Of a DNA stretch of 64,000 nt, positions 34,067 through 42,682 are shown in pieces. The translations under genes were made by a program, and so were the position numbers. Within the stretch, counting starts at the first letter, position 1, and each line of letters opens with the position of its first letter. The stretch lies in the NCBI RefSeq assembly GCF_051414115.1, contig NZ_JBLKNZ010000001.1, positions 2,943,657 through 3,007,656 of the forward strand. The letters run 5' to 3'. This stretch comes from Halovenus marina. GTDB lineage: Archaea > Halobacteriota > Halobacteria > Halobacteriales > Haloarculaceae. Below the pieces are notes generated by a model. The model had not been told where the DNA came from and made no database searches. It saw only the letters and a list, made by a program, of their open reading frames with translations.

Positions 34067-34665
34067 CTGAACCGTACCGAACTGTCGCGGGTCGCGGCCG
34101 GGCGGAGTTTGCCGTCCGTGGATCCGAGTTCATCGGTCACGTCGCTCCTGTCCAGTCAGTCGAAGCCGCCGAGTCCGTCTGTGAGCAGATCAGCGCGGAG
34201 TACGACGACGCCACACACAACGTCCCCGCGTACCGAGTCCGGGCGGACCCGCTCCGCGAGTGGGCCAGCGACGCGGGCGAACCCGCCGGAAGCGCCGGGA
34301 AACCCGCACTGAACGTGCTCCAGCAGGAGGGCGTCGAGAACGTCGTCGCCGTCGTCACGCGCTATTACGGCGGGACGAACCTCGGCGTCGGCGGCCTCGC
34401 ACGCGCGTACAGTCGTGCAGTCAAGGACGGCCTCGACGACGCATCTATCGTCACCAGAGAGCCACACGATTCGTTCACTGTCACCGTCGAATACGACGAC
34501 TCGGGGACTGTCCGGGGGATTCTCGAAAGCGCCGACGCCGACTTCGAGGCCGACTACGCGAGCGCCGTCGAGTTCGTTGTCCGCGTTCCCGAATCAGAAT
34601 CGGCACGGGTCCGCGACCGCATTTGGAGCGCGACCAGCGGCCGTGCGTCCGTCGATCGTGGGTGA
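34063..34665 (+). CDS. YigZ/IMPACT family protein
   Basis: A 200-residue protein of the IMPACT/YigZ family: RGSEFIGHVAPVQS, the signature ATHNVPAYRV, DAGEPAGSAGKPALNVLQ and VVTRYYGGTNLGVGGLARAY are all present. Eukaryotic relatives regulate Gcn2; prokaryotic members bind nucleic acid or ribosomes, with no settled function. GTG 34063 overlaps the preceding stop (GTGA). Confidence 0.88.
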   Translation: MTEPYRTVAGRGRAEFAVRGSEFIGHVAPVQSVEAAESVCEQISAEYDDATHNVPAYRVRADPLREWASDAGEPAGSAGKPALNVLQQEGVENVVAVVTRYYGGTNLGVGGLARAYSRAVKDGLDDASIVTREPHDSFTVTVEYDDSGTVRGILESADADFEADYASAVEFVVRVPESESARVRDRIWSATSGRASVDRG

Positions 34666-34777
34666 TGTTTCCACCCGAAATGAGGGGGTTCGACGCCTGT
34701 CGATACCGCAAGACTCGCCCTGGGCGACAAGGCTTATTCCGGTCGGTCACGTATCCGATCAGTATCAGGCCCCGAGT

Positions 34778-35482
34778 ATGTCCGAGATAGAAGAGAGCGT
34801 CTCCGGGTTCAAGCGCCGTGGGAGTTGGGTCGAGGTGGTCGAACACGGTGAGCGCATCAGTCGGGCCATCCGCGATGTCGTCACCGAGGCCGACGCGACA
34901 ATCGACGAGGAACTGCTCGCGGAGTTCGACGACTGGCGACCGAAGAGCCACGAACGCCTCGACGAGGACGTCAGCGAAAAGACTGCCCAGCAAGCCTACG
35001 TCGAGGAGGGCGCAGGGGAAAAGGAGGGCAAAGCACCCGACGAGGACCTCCAGACGGCGGGCGAGAAGCTCGCAGAGTCCTACGAGAATCTAGACGACCC
35101 GGACGAGGCTGTCGGCAAGTGGGGCGAGAGCATCGACTACGTCGCCCGTGCGGCCGACTCCGCTGGCCGCAAGGCCGTCCGGAAAGTCGAGGATGCCGTC
35201 TACCAGAACGTGATGACCCAGATGTCGCCCTATTACTTCGACAACGAACTGATCAGCGCGAATATTCGTCGAATCGACGGCGACAACGGCCCCGAGTACG
35301 TCTTCGAGGTCAACGTCAACGACGACGACCTGAAAATCAGGGTCTCGAACAAACTCGCAGACTACGAGACTGAGGTCGACCGATGGCACATCGACACCGA
35401 AAAGCAAACCGAAGCCGTCGCCGCCGCCGAAGGTGTCGAACCGCCCGAGAACGGCGACGAACTCGACTCGAAGACGAACTGA
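34778..35482 (+). CDS. DUF5828 family protein
   Basis: A 234-residue, very acidic soluble haloarchaeal protein (SGFKRRGSWVEVVEHGERIS, AVYQNVMTQMSPYYFDNELI, EVNVNDDDLKIRVSNKLADY). Conserved in haloarchaea but of unknown function. ATG 34778 fits the conserved start; the frame extends 121 codons upstream across the YigZ-family gene and is not real there. Confidence 0.7.
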   Translation: MSEIEESVSGFKRRGSWVEVVEHGERISRAIRDVVTEADATIDEELLAEFDDWRPKSHERLDEDVSEKTAQQAYVEEGAGEKEGKAPDEDLQTAGEKLAESYENLDDPDEAVGKWGESIDYVARAADSAGRKAVRKVEDAVYQNVMTQMSPYYFDNELISANIRRIDGDNGPEYVFEVNVNDDDLKIRVSNKLADYETEVDRWHIDTEKQTEAVAAAEGVEPPENGDELDSKTN

Positions 35483-35591
35483 CTCGGCGAGTGTCGGCTC
35501 CACATTCGACAGCTGTCGCACCCAACGCTGCAGTCGTTGACAGCAACTGCAAGTCCCAATCTCTAACAGGGAGCGCCGTGCAGTACTCGCT

Positions 35592-36803
35592 ATGCTCACG
35601 TCGCTCTCGCTGACGTCGGTTTCTGCTCTGTCGTCGTTCCCGATTTCTTCTGTCTCATTTGTCGAGACGCCGGTGGGGACCATCCCGGACCTGCTTCGAC
35701 TGCTCGTGCTCCCGGTCTTTGGCTACGTGGCCTATCGCGATATCAGAACCCGTCGCGTGCCAAACCGGACCTGGTATCCGCTCGCAGCGCTCGCGGTCGT
35801 CTTGCTCGGCTGGGAACTGCTCGCGGTGTTTGTGGGTGACGCGACCGACGTGCAACAGCAGCGGTTCCTGATCCGGACGCTCATCTCGATTGGCTTTCTG
35901 ATCCCGCTCACGTACCTGTTCTGGCTCATCGGCGGATTCGGTGGCGCGGACGCGAAGGCGTTTTTCGTCGTCGCCGTCCTCTTTCCGACCTATCCCGAGT
36001 ACGCGCTCTCGGACCTGGGTATCGAGGGCGCGCTCGCGACGCTTCCGGTCGTCGAGACGACAGTCGGTGTCTTCTCGCTGACCATCCTCACGAACACCGT
36101 GTTGCTGGGTGCGCTGTATCCGGTCGTGCTGGCCGGTCGAAATGCGTTCGCCGGGCAGTTCTCCCTCGGGATGTTCTTCGCCCGGCCGTTGCGGTGGGAC
36201 GAGACCACGAGCGAGTACGGCGTGATGCTCAAATTTGCAGACCGGTCGCTCACCGAGGTTCGCTCGCTCGCTGGTCTCCGCTCGTACTTTTCTTATCGGG
36301 GACTTGATCTGGACGCGCTCCGGATGTATCTCCAGTGGCGTGGCTGCACCCTCGCTGAGTTGCGCGCGAACGCCGACCGGTATCGCGACCCCGACTCACT
36401 TCCTGCGGAGCCACATCCGCCCGGCGATGGCTCCTTCCCACCCGGCGCGGATCCGGTCGCTGTCCCCGACGAGACGCTCGGTGAGTCCGATGCCACCTCC
36501 TCGACAGCTGTCGAGACACCCTCTGGTTCAGACCACACGACAGCCCAGTCTGACGACCAGATGTCCGCCCAAGCCTACGACGACCCGTGGGGTGCCGAGG
36601 CGTTTCTCGACGACATCGAGGGGTCTGCCTACGGCACCTCCCCGGAGGTGTTGCGAGCGGGTCTCGACGCGCTCGTCGAACGCGACCGCGTGTGGATCTC
36701 ACCGGGGATCCCGTTTCTGGTGCCGATGTTTCTCGGACTCGTCGTCGCCTTCACCTACGGCGACGTGCTCTTTGCGGTGCTGACCTGGCTCGGCGTGGCC
36801 TGA
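35592..36803 (+). CDS. pibD: Prepilin peptidase (A24 family, PibD-like)
   Basis: A 403-residue membrane aspartic protease that cleaves type III signals of archaellins and pilins. The two catalytic Asp motifs are GYVAYRDIRTRRVPN (about residue 52) and GGADAKAF, the GxGD-like site (about residue 118). Membrane segments flank both, a long cytoplasmic acidic insert fills about 255-365, and a C-terminal membrane pair ends the protein. The insert makes it larger than minimal archaeal PibD. Likely substrates in this window are the pilin-like proteins at 18047 and 20643. Confidence 0.85.
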   Translation: MLTSLSLTSVSALSSFPISSVSFVETPVGTIPDLLRLLVLPVFGYVAYRDIRTRRVPNRTWYPLAALAVVLLGWELLAVFVGDATDVQQQRFLIRTLISIGFLIPLTYLFWLIGGFGGADAKAFFVVAVLFPTYPEYALSDLGIEGALATLPVVETTVGVFSLTILTNTVLLGALYPVVLAGRNAFAGQFSLGMFFARPLRWDETTSEYGVMLKFADRSLTEVRSLAGLRSYFSYRGLDLDALRMYLQWRGCTLAELRANADRYRDPDSLPAEPHPPGDGSFPPGADPVAVPDETLGESDATSSTAVETPSGSDHTTAQSDDQMSAQAYDDPWGAEAFLDDIEGSAYGTSPEVLRAGLDALVERDRVWISPGIPFLVPMFLGLVVAFTYGDVLFAVLTWLGVA

Positions 36804-36817
36804 CGGTCCGCCTTCGG

Positions 36818-37264
36818 CTACTCGATCAGGCTCATCTGTCGCATATCTTCGAGCACCGCGCTCGCGTGTCCTTCAGGCTGGACGCCCTCGTAGACCCCAC
36901 ACACCTGCTGTCGGGCGCAGACGAACGTCGTCCGGGCGGCCGCGCCGTTCTCGACGGGCACGTCGAACGCCTCCGCGATGACGGCGTCCGGATCCGCAAG
37001 CAAGGTCACGTCGAGGTCGTGTTTCTCCGCGAACGCCCGATGTGACTCGGCGTCGTCCGTCGAGATGCCGTAGACTGCGACGCCAGCGTCCCGGAACTCC
37101 GTCAGGTGGTCGTCGAACTCGGTGCTCTCGGTCGTACAGCCCGGCGTGTCGTCACGCGGATAGAAGTACAGTACCGTCGGCTCCGCGAGGGGGACGCTCA
37201 CGCGCTCGCCGTCCTGAGTTGTCGCCTCGATCGGCTTGACCGCTGTCCCCGGTTCGAGTACCAT
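36818..37264 (-). CDS. bcp: Peroxiredoxin, BCP/PrxQ type
   Basis: A 148-residue thiol peroxidase that reduces hydroperoxides with thioredoxin. The peroxidatic Cys is in YFYPRDDTPGCTTESTEF; the BCP-type second cysteine expected five residues later is replaced by a non-Cys residue (TTEST), so this is probably a 1-Cys or atypical form. Two cysteines near VCARQQVCGVYEG could serve resolution. It is convergent with the prepilin peptidase gene. Confidence 0.88.
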   Translation of the reverse strand: MVLEPGTAVKPIEATTQDGERVSVPLAEPTVLYFYPRDDTPGCTTESTEFDDHLTEFRDAGVAVYGISTDDAESHRAFAEKHDLDVTLLADPDAVIAEAFDVPVENGAAARTTFVCARQQVCGVYEGVQPEGHASAVLEDMRQMSLIE

Positions 37265-37343
37265 ACGCTCATTACGACGGCATCCAGCAAGTGTCCGACG
37301 GTTCGAACCGCTTCGAGAGCCACGCTCATCACTCCGTCCACGA

Positions 37344-39011
37344 TCACTCCATCCGGACGCCAGTGATTTCGATCCGAATCCCGTCGTTGCCGTCCTCGAC
37401 CGCGACTGACCAGCCGTGCACGCGGGCGAACGTGTCCACGTTCGGGAGCTTCATACCCGACTCTGCGTCCGGAACCGCTTCGCCGTACGCGAGATACCGG
37501 TCTGGATCCCCGGCGAGCGACCGGCCGTCGTCTTCGATGGCGAACCCGTCTGCGGTGTGTGAAACGGTGACTGTCTCCGCGCCGTTGTGTCGCGCGAACT
37601 CGAAGGCGTTCGTAAACAGTTCTCCCAGACGGCTGGGGTCGGCTTCGACCGTCACGTCGGTTTCGATCCGGAGAGTCATGCCGTCGGTCAGGGCGCTCCG
37701 CCACGCGTCCCGGGCTGCGGTTCCGAGGTCCACCGACTCGACGTGCTCGACCGTCTGCCCGTACTTCGCGACCGCCGTGAAGTCCTCGACCAGGTCTGCC
37801 ATCCGCTCGTTGGTGTCGGCGGCAGTCTCGATCGACTCGTGTTCGACTGTTCCGTCGTCGACTCTGTCGCTTGCGGCCGCCAGCCGCCAGTCGATTATCT
37901 GCAACAGATTCCGCAGTTCGTGAGTCATCGCACTCGCGAGACTCTCGAGCTGTCGGTTGTGTCTGGCGAGCTCGCGCCGCCGCCGCTCCGCGCGGGTGAC
38001 GTCCGACAGCAACACGACTGTTTCTGTTGTCTCACCGAGCGAGACACGGTTTGTCGTGGTCAGGTAGTACCGGGTCTCCCCCGCCTGCGCGTCTTCGAGG
38101 ATCTGCTCGTCGCGCTCGATGAGCTCGGCCACCGACGGCACCACCGCTCCGAGCGGTTCGCCGATGGCCCCCTCAAGCTCGGGAAACAACGCCCCGGCGG
38201 CGGGTGTGTAATCCCGGATCCGCCCCTCGTCGTTCAGTACGATGGCGGCGTCGCTCTCCCCGTCGGCCCGGTCGACGGCGATGAACTCCCGCTCGTAGAC
38301 GTACAGGACGCCGACGACAAACACCGCGACGCCGAGCGGCGCGTAGATGACGTCGAGCAGCACCGGCGTGAACAGCACTCCGATATCGACCGCGACCGGG
38401 ACCGCGATAAGCCCCGTGAGCACCGCGAGCGGTCGAGTGTCGTATCCGGACTGGCGATACAGTTCAAAGAGCATGAACACCCCCATCGCAGCGAGTGCGT
38501 AGGACAACCCAGTCACGGTCCAGTGGAAGACGCCGTGTTCGATCGCCACGTGGGCGAACGGATCGTCGACCCGTGCCGTCCCGAAGTACAGCCCGTGAAC
38601 TGGGTTCGTGACCTTGACGGCGACTACGCTCAGAAACACCCCGGAACCGAGTCGTCGTAGCGTCGAATCCCGGTGGTAGTTCCGCCCGGTGTACGCCGAA
38701 CAGAAGTACAGCCACGCCCACACGGTCGCGAAGCCGAAGATGAGACCCGCAATATACACTGGCTCGGCAGCGCGTCCAGGAAACGTGAAGTATGCAACCT
38801 TGAGAAACGCCCACGCGCTCGTCGTTCCGAGCAACCAGACCAGCCCCCGCCGGACGTCGTCGTCTTCGACCTGTTCAGCACGCCTGACCGCGCCGAGACA
38901 GACGACTCCAGCGATCCCGAAGCCGAGCACGTAGCCGAGATACGTGGCGTTCGTCTGCACTCCGGTCGCCTGTGTCGCCCACAGCAGAGTTGCCGAGAGA
39001 TTCACGCTCAA
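37344..39011 (-). CDS. Membrane sensor histidine kinase with 7TM N-terminal domain
   Basis: A 555-residue kinase. Seven membrane helices (about 1-215) form the '7TM histidine kinase N-terminal' domain; a PAS-like domain (DAAIVLNDEGRIRDYTPAAG), phosphoacceptor helix (MTHELRNLLQIIDWRLAAAS, His in MTHELRN) and HATPase_c (ELFTNAFEFARHNG, FAIEDDGRSL) follow. The ATPase domain is kept but its G boxes look weak. The first codon is TTG at 39011, with GTG at 39005 as alternative; no ATG fits. No regulator adjoins. Confidence 0.82.
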   Translation of the reverse strand: MSVNLSATLLWATQATGVQTNATYLGYVLGFGIAGVVCLGAVRRAEQVEDDDVRRGLVWLLGTTSAWAFLKVAYFTFPGRAAEPVYIAGLIFGFATVWAWLYFCSAYTGRNYHRDSTLRRLGSGVFLSVVAVKVTNPVHGLYFGTARVDDPFAHVAIEHGVFHWTVTGLSYALAAMGVFMLFELYRQSGYDTRPLAVLTGLIAVPVAVDIGVLFTPVLLDVIYAPLGVAVFVVGVLYVYEREFIAVDRADGESDAAIVLNDEGRIRDYTPAAGALFPELEGAIGEPLGAVVPSVAELIERDEQILEDAQAGETRYYLTTTNRVSLGETTETVVLLSDVTRAERRRRELARHNRQLESLASAMTHELRNLLQIIDWRLAAASDRVDDGTVEHESIETAADTNERMADLVEDFTAVAKYGQTVEHVESVDLGTAARDAWRSALTDGMTLRIETDVTVEADPSRLGELFTNAFEFARHNGAETVTVSHTADGFAIEDDGRSLAGDPDRYLAYGEAVPDAESGMKLPNVDTFARVHGWSVAVEDGNDGIRIEITGVRME

Positions 39012-39129
39012 GTGGCTGACTCTTTGATCGAACGCGCTTCAATATTGTTGTTCGATTTTTATTGTTGATTCTACTTCGTTTCCGTTCTCGACAGTCGTTC
39101 AGCCACTGACACTCAGCAGACACACGACA

Positions 39130-39678
39130 CTAGCCGTGGTAGGGGTGGTACTCCATCCCCTTGTGCTTGAGTTCGTTTCGCTTGCGTTCGAGAAACGAGT
39201 ACACGGCCCCGTGTGGTGCGCCGTCCAAGATCATCTCGGCGGCCTCGCGGACGGCCGCAACCTGTTTGGGACCGCCGATGATCGAAAGCGTCGAGCCGTA
39301 GATGGCGACCGAGGCACCGGTCAACTCCTCCATCAACTCCCGCGTGCGGCCGTTCTCGCCGATCAGTCGGCCCTTCTGTCGCCGGAGGTCGTTTTTGTTT
39401 CGCGCGGCTGCGTCGATGTCGACCACGTCGAACATCATCATGTCGTCGTCGAGCAGGCGCAGCGCTTCCTCGGGTGCGAACCCGCGGCCGATCGCCTTGA
39501 CGATGTCCGGCCCCTTGAGACCGAGAACCGGGTCGCCGACCGTCTCGATGCTGACCTTGCCGGATTCGGAGTCGATATCGAGTCGCACTTCCGTGCGCTC
39601 CTCTATCTCCCGCATCGTCTCGCCGCCCTGACCGATCAACACCCCGATACGGTCGTCGGGCACCTTCACGTGCTGCAT
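39130..39678 (-). CDS. KH-domain rRNA-processing protein (Krr1/Dim2-like)
   Basis: A 182-residue protein with two KH domains (DRIGVLIGQGGETMREIEER and KGRLIGENGRTRELMEELTG), as in archaeal homologues of Dim2/Pno1, a factor for small-subunit rRNA maturation. ATG 39678 (MQHVKVPDD) is preferred; GTG at 39687 is possible. In many haloarchaea this gene follows aif1A and rio1 in one cluster; here an oppositely oriented methyltransferase gene separates it from rio1. Confidence 0.88.
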   Translation of the reverse strand: MQHVKVPDDRIGVLIGQGGETMREIEERTEVRLDIDSESGKVSIETVGDPVLGLKGPDIVKAIGRGFAPEEALRLLDDDMMMFDVVDIDAAARNKNDLRRQKGRLIGENGRTRELMEELTGASVAIYGSTLSIIGGPKQVAAVREAAEMILDGAPHGAVYSFLERKRNELKHKGMEYHPYHG

Positions 39679-39958
39679 AATATACACTCAACTACGTGAC
39701 AGACCCGTTAAAGTGTATCGCTCGTCACTCGAGAGGCCCCGTCGCTTCTCAAAGAGGAACGCGTGCCCCACACCCTCAAAATAGTCAGAATTTGATGTAA
39801 TAGAGACAATAGACACTCTTGATACCAGCTCCGGTGCGTGAATACGTAGGGCTTACTAAGAGAGTAGTCTCACTAACGGCTTGACCCGGTTCCCCTCGAC
39901 AGCAGTCCTGACTAGTATGCACTCTATAGTCTTACACCCGGCCCTGTCTTTGACGGTA

Positions 39959-40801
39959 ATGAGTGAACTAATACAGACTGTCGACAGATTATCGACAAAG
40001 CTTGGTATTCGCCCGATTGCCGCATGGCTGTACTGGAGATGGCGGGGCATACAAAAACGCCTGCGAGACCTCAGATACAAGCAGTATCGACTGCGGCGTG
40101 ACACCTATCGAGTCACAGTCGGGAATGCCGAGGCGGAGTTTTCTGTCCTGACCAGACAGGAATACTTCGACTTTCTGGAGCTGAAAGAGCGACCGATACT
40201 GGATGATTTCCTTTCAAATCTTCGGGCTGACGATGTCTTCTACGACCTCGGGGCAAACGTTGGGTTGTATTCGTGTCTTGCCGCAGATATCGTCACGTCG
40301 CCTGTCGTGGCCTTCGAACCACATCCGAAAAACGCCGACCGACTGGAACAAAACGCCACACTCAACGAGAGCGACATCTCCGTGTATCGTTGCGCACTCG
40401 CCGCATCAGAAGGCACAGCCGAGCTACGGCTCGCCCCCGGATTCGACATCGAACGACTCGGTTCGGCTGGCCATAGTCTGGTCGATCACGAAGAGGAGGA
40501 CACCGAAACGATCACTGTCGAAACGAGACCGGGAGACGAGTTCGTCGAAAGCGAACAGGTGCCCCCGCCGACCGTTCTGAAAATCGATGTCGAAGGGGCA
40601 GAGATGGGTGTTATCGAGGGACTCGAGTCAACGCTGTCGTCCCCTGACTGTCGACTCGTCTACTGTGAAGTACACGAAGAGCGACTTCAATCGCAAGGCC
40701 ACTCAGTCTCGGATATTACCGACGTGCTCGAGAGCCACGGTTTTTCGGTCGAAGAGCGGGTGGTGGATGGCTACCAGACATTTCTCCGCGCTGAAAAATA
40801 G
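39959..40801 (+). CDS. FkbM family SAM-dependent methyltransferase
   Basis: A 280-residue methyltransferase. DDVFYDLGANVGLYSCLAAD binds S-adenosylmethionine, VVAFEPHPKNADRLEQNA is motif II, and LKIDVEGAEMGVIEGLE is the FkbM signature. A basic N-terminal extension (WLYWRWRGIQKRLRDLRYKQ) may bring it to the membrane. FkbM enzymes methylate sugars or other small molecules, often in surface glycan pathways. It is A+T-richer than its neighbours and lies on the opposite strand between the KH gene and rio1, so it looks like a later insertion. Confidence 0.85.
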   Translation: MSELIQTVDRLSTKLGIRPIAAWLYWRWRGIQKRLRDLRYKQYRLRRDTYRVTVGNAEAEFSVLTRQEYFDFLELKERPILDDFLSNLRADDVFYDLGANVGLYSCLAADIVTSPVVAFEPHPKNADRLEQNATLNESDISVYRCALAASEGTAELRLAPGFDIERLGSAGHSLVDHEEEDTETITVETRPGDEFVESEQVPPPTVLKIDVEGAEMGVIEGLESTLSSPDCRLVYCEVHEERLQSQGHSVSDITDVLESHGFSVEERVVDGYQTFLRAEK

Positions 40802-40866
40802 ACGAGGGATCGTCGAAGCAATCAGACGTGGTACACTGTTGATTCCCCTCAACGACGCCCTGTACG

Positions 40867-41727
40867 CTACCCCGATGGAGTCGGATCCGCGTTCGCCTCG
40901 ATGTACTCGCGCAGTTGGCTGCCGTCGGTTTCGATGCCCTGTCTGGCGAAGAAGTTCGCGACGTTCTCACAATCCCGGTCGAGAAACTCGTCGCTGTTTG
41001 GGTGATGGACTGTCACCGCCTGCCCGAGGTCGATGATGACCAGCTGCCCCTCGTGAAAGACGATGTTGAACTCGGAGAGGTCGCCGTGGACGAGTCCAGC
41101 CGAATAGAGTCTGCGCATGTACTCCCGGACGACCTCGTAGGCAGTTTCGGGATTTTCGATCTCGACTTCAGTGAGTCGCTTCGCCCGCCCCGTCTCGGTG
41201 CCGATGTACTCCATGACAAGCACGTTTCGCTCGACGGCAATCGGCTCCGGGACGCGAACGTTCGCCTCGCGCGCTCGACGCAGATTGGCGAACTCCTTGC
41301 GAACCCACGCGAGCACGACCGCCAACTTGTCGCCGACCTTCTCGAAGCGCGGGTCACCCTCTAGATACTCGCCCATCTCGCGAAAGTCCGAGGCGTTGAT
41401 CCGGTAAATCTTGACTGCGACCTCCTTGTCGCCAGCGAGTGCGGTGTAGACGTTCGCTTCCTTTCCGGTCGAGACCGGTCCACCGAAGGCGTCGATGTAC
41501 CCGTCCTGAACGAGTTTGTACAGCGCCCCGTAGGTCGCTTCGTCGAACACCGACTCTTCGAGTTTGAACTGGTCAGCGTCGGTCAGTCGCTTCCGAAACT
41601 TGTTGAACTCTCGGTCGCGCTCGCGTGCGATGCGGTCGGCCTCTGTGTCGGAATAATCGATCTCCTCCCACTCGTCGCCTGGCGGTTCCTCTCTGTCTGT
41701 GTCGAGTAGGCCGTACTCCGTGTCCAT
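40867..41727 (-). CDS. rio1: RIO1 family atypical serine protein kinase
   Basis: A 286-residue kinase for small ribosomal subunit maturation. It has STGKEANVYTAL (nucleotide loop), AVKIYRI (Lys), VLVMEYIGTE (hinge), HGDLSEFNIVF (catalytic loop) and IIDLGQAV (metal Asp), with the N-terminal helical RIO part before them. It is 94 bases downstream of aif1A on the same strand and probably co-transcribed with it. Confidence 0.95.
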   Translation of the reverse strand: MDTEYGLLDTDREEPPGDEWEEIDYSDTEADRIARERDREFNKFRKRLTDADQFKLEESVFDEATYGALYKLVQDGYIDAFGGPVSTGKEANVYTALAGDKEVAVKIYRINASDFREMGEYLEGDPRFEKVGDKLAVVLAWVRKEFANLRRAREANVRVPEPIAVERNVLVMEYIGTETGRAKRLTEVEIENPETAYEVVREYMRRLYSAGLVHGDLSEFNIVFHEGQLVIIDLGQAVTVHHPNSDEFLDRDCENVANFFARQGIETDGSQLREYIEANADPTPSG

Positions 41728-41821
41728 CTGGTGGGCCGTACGCGCCCGAGATGCAAAAGACTGTAGCTCATACAGCCAGCAGTATCAGAAGAGCGTCGTC
41801 GCCAGTCCTCGCGGCCGGGAT

Positions 41822-42109
41822 TCAGGCCTGGATGTGGCCTTCCTCGCGGAGCTGGTCGGCCTCCTGTTTCTCGTAGCGCCAGGTGATGTCGGCCTTCTCG
41901 TCTTGCCAGTCCCAGGGCTCGACCAGTACCACGTCGTCCTCCCGGATCCAGATGCGCTTTTGCATCTTGCCGGGGATGCGAGCCGTGCGTTCGACGCCGT
42001 CCATACATCGGACTCGGACGCGGTTCGCGCCGAGCATGTCCGTGACGACGGCGAACACCTCGTCGTCGTCGGGCATCCGAAGGTCCGTTCGCCCCTCGTC
42101 GTCGCTCAT
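41822..42109 (-). CDS. eif1A: Translation initiation factor aIF1A
   Basis: A 95-residue OB-fold factor that stimulates initiator tRNA binding and start-site scanning on the small subunit. Residues RMPDDDEVFAVVTDMLGANR, VRCMDGVERTARIPGKMQKR and WIREDDVVLVEPWDWQDEKA are the conserved core. ATG 42109 (MSDDEGRTDLR) matches the haloarchaeal length; an in-frame ATG at 42148 adds 13 residues and is unlikely. It heads the aif1A-rio1 cluster. Confidence 0.96.
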   Translation of the reverse strand: MSDDEGRTDLRMPDDDEVFAVVTDMLGANRVRVRCMDGVERTARIPGKMQKRIWIREDDVVLVEPWDWQDEKADITWRYEKQEADQLREEGHIQA

Positions 42110-42210
42110 ACATCCCCTTTCGGCCGGGTGGGGATTTAACCTTTTCAACTGTATCGACTGGACTCACCTCGAACGGGCGAGTTTTTATCCCCGCCCGTCC
42201 AGACACTCGT

Positions 42211-42399
42211 ATGCTCAACAAACTCGGCATCGCTGGCGTCCTCGGACTCCTCTTTGTGCTCGCCGGTGTCGCTCTCGTCGCCTCGGAAAACCTGCTCATC
42301 GGTGGCGGCATCGCGCTCGTCATCGCTGGCCTCGGACTCGTCGTGTTCGGCATGGTTCGAAATCTCCTCTCTGCGCTCGGCATGGGCGGGATGGTCTGA
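42211..42399 (+). CDS. Small membrane protein, DUF7470-like
   Basis: A 62-residue, almost wholly hydrophobic protein with two spans (IAGVLGLLFVLAGVALVA and GGGIALVIAGLGLVVFGM) and a Gly/Met-rich end. TTTTTATCC about 25 bases before the ATG marks a leaderless promoter. Resembles a small haloarchaeal family without assigned function. Confidence 0.65.
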   Translation: MLNKLGIAGVLGLLFVLAGVALVASENLLIGGGIALVIAGLGLVVFGMVRNLLSALGMGGMV

Positions 42400-42416
42400 C
42401 TGCCGTCGGCGTCTCA

Positions 42417-42608
42417 CTATCCGTTGAGGGGCCGCAACAGGTGCACGATCACAAACCCCACCCCCACCCCGAGACCAATTACCACGCCCATCCGGAGGTT
42501 GCCGTCGAGATAGCCGATTGTCCCTGCGACGACCACCGTAACGACGACCAGTAACACCGAGTACCGTACCTTCCCGCGCAGCCTCCCGTCACGTGCTGTC
42601 TCTTTCAT
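42417..42608 (-). CDS. Small two-span membrane protein, unknown
   Basis: A 63-residue protein with a basic start (MKETARDGRLRGKVR) and two spans (YSVLLVVVTVVVAGTIGYL and MGVVIGLGVGVGFVIVHLL). It lies 74 bases downstream of the PAS kinase stop on the same strand and may be the last gene of that transcript. Confidence 0.6.
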   Translation of the reverse strand: MKETARDGRLRGKVRYSVLLVVVTVVVAGTIGYLDGNLRMGVVIGLGVGVGFVIVHLLRPLNG

Positions 42609-42682
42609 TTTCGACCGACGGTAGCGTTCTCGTTCACTACTATGTTTTTGAAACGACACTCTCCCCGCACGCGTTGCGACGG

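Noticed and set aside
35483..35591. tRNA gene in the gap before the prepilin peptidase gene
   Set aside because: No T-loop GGTTCRAATCC-type sequence or cloverleaf pairing; the same check failed in the other intergenic gaps.
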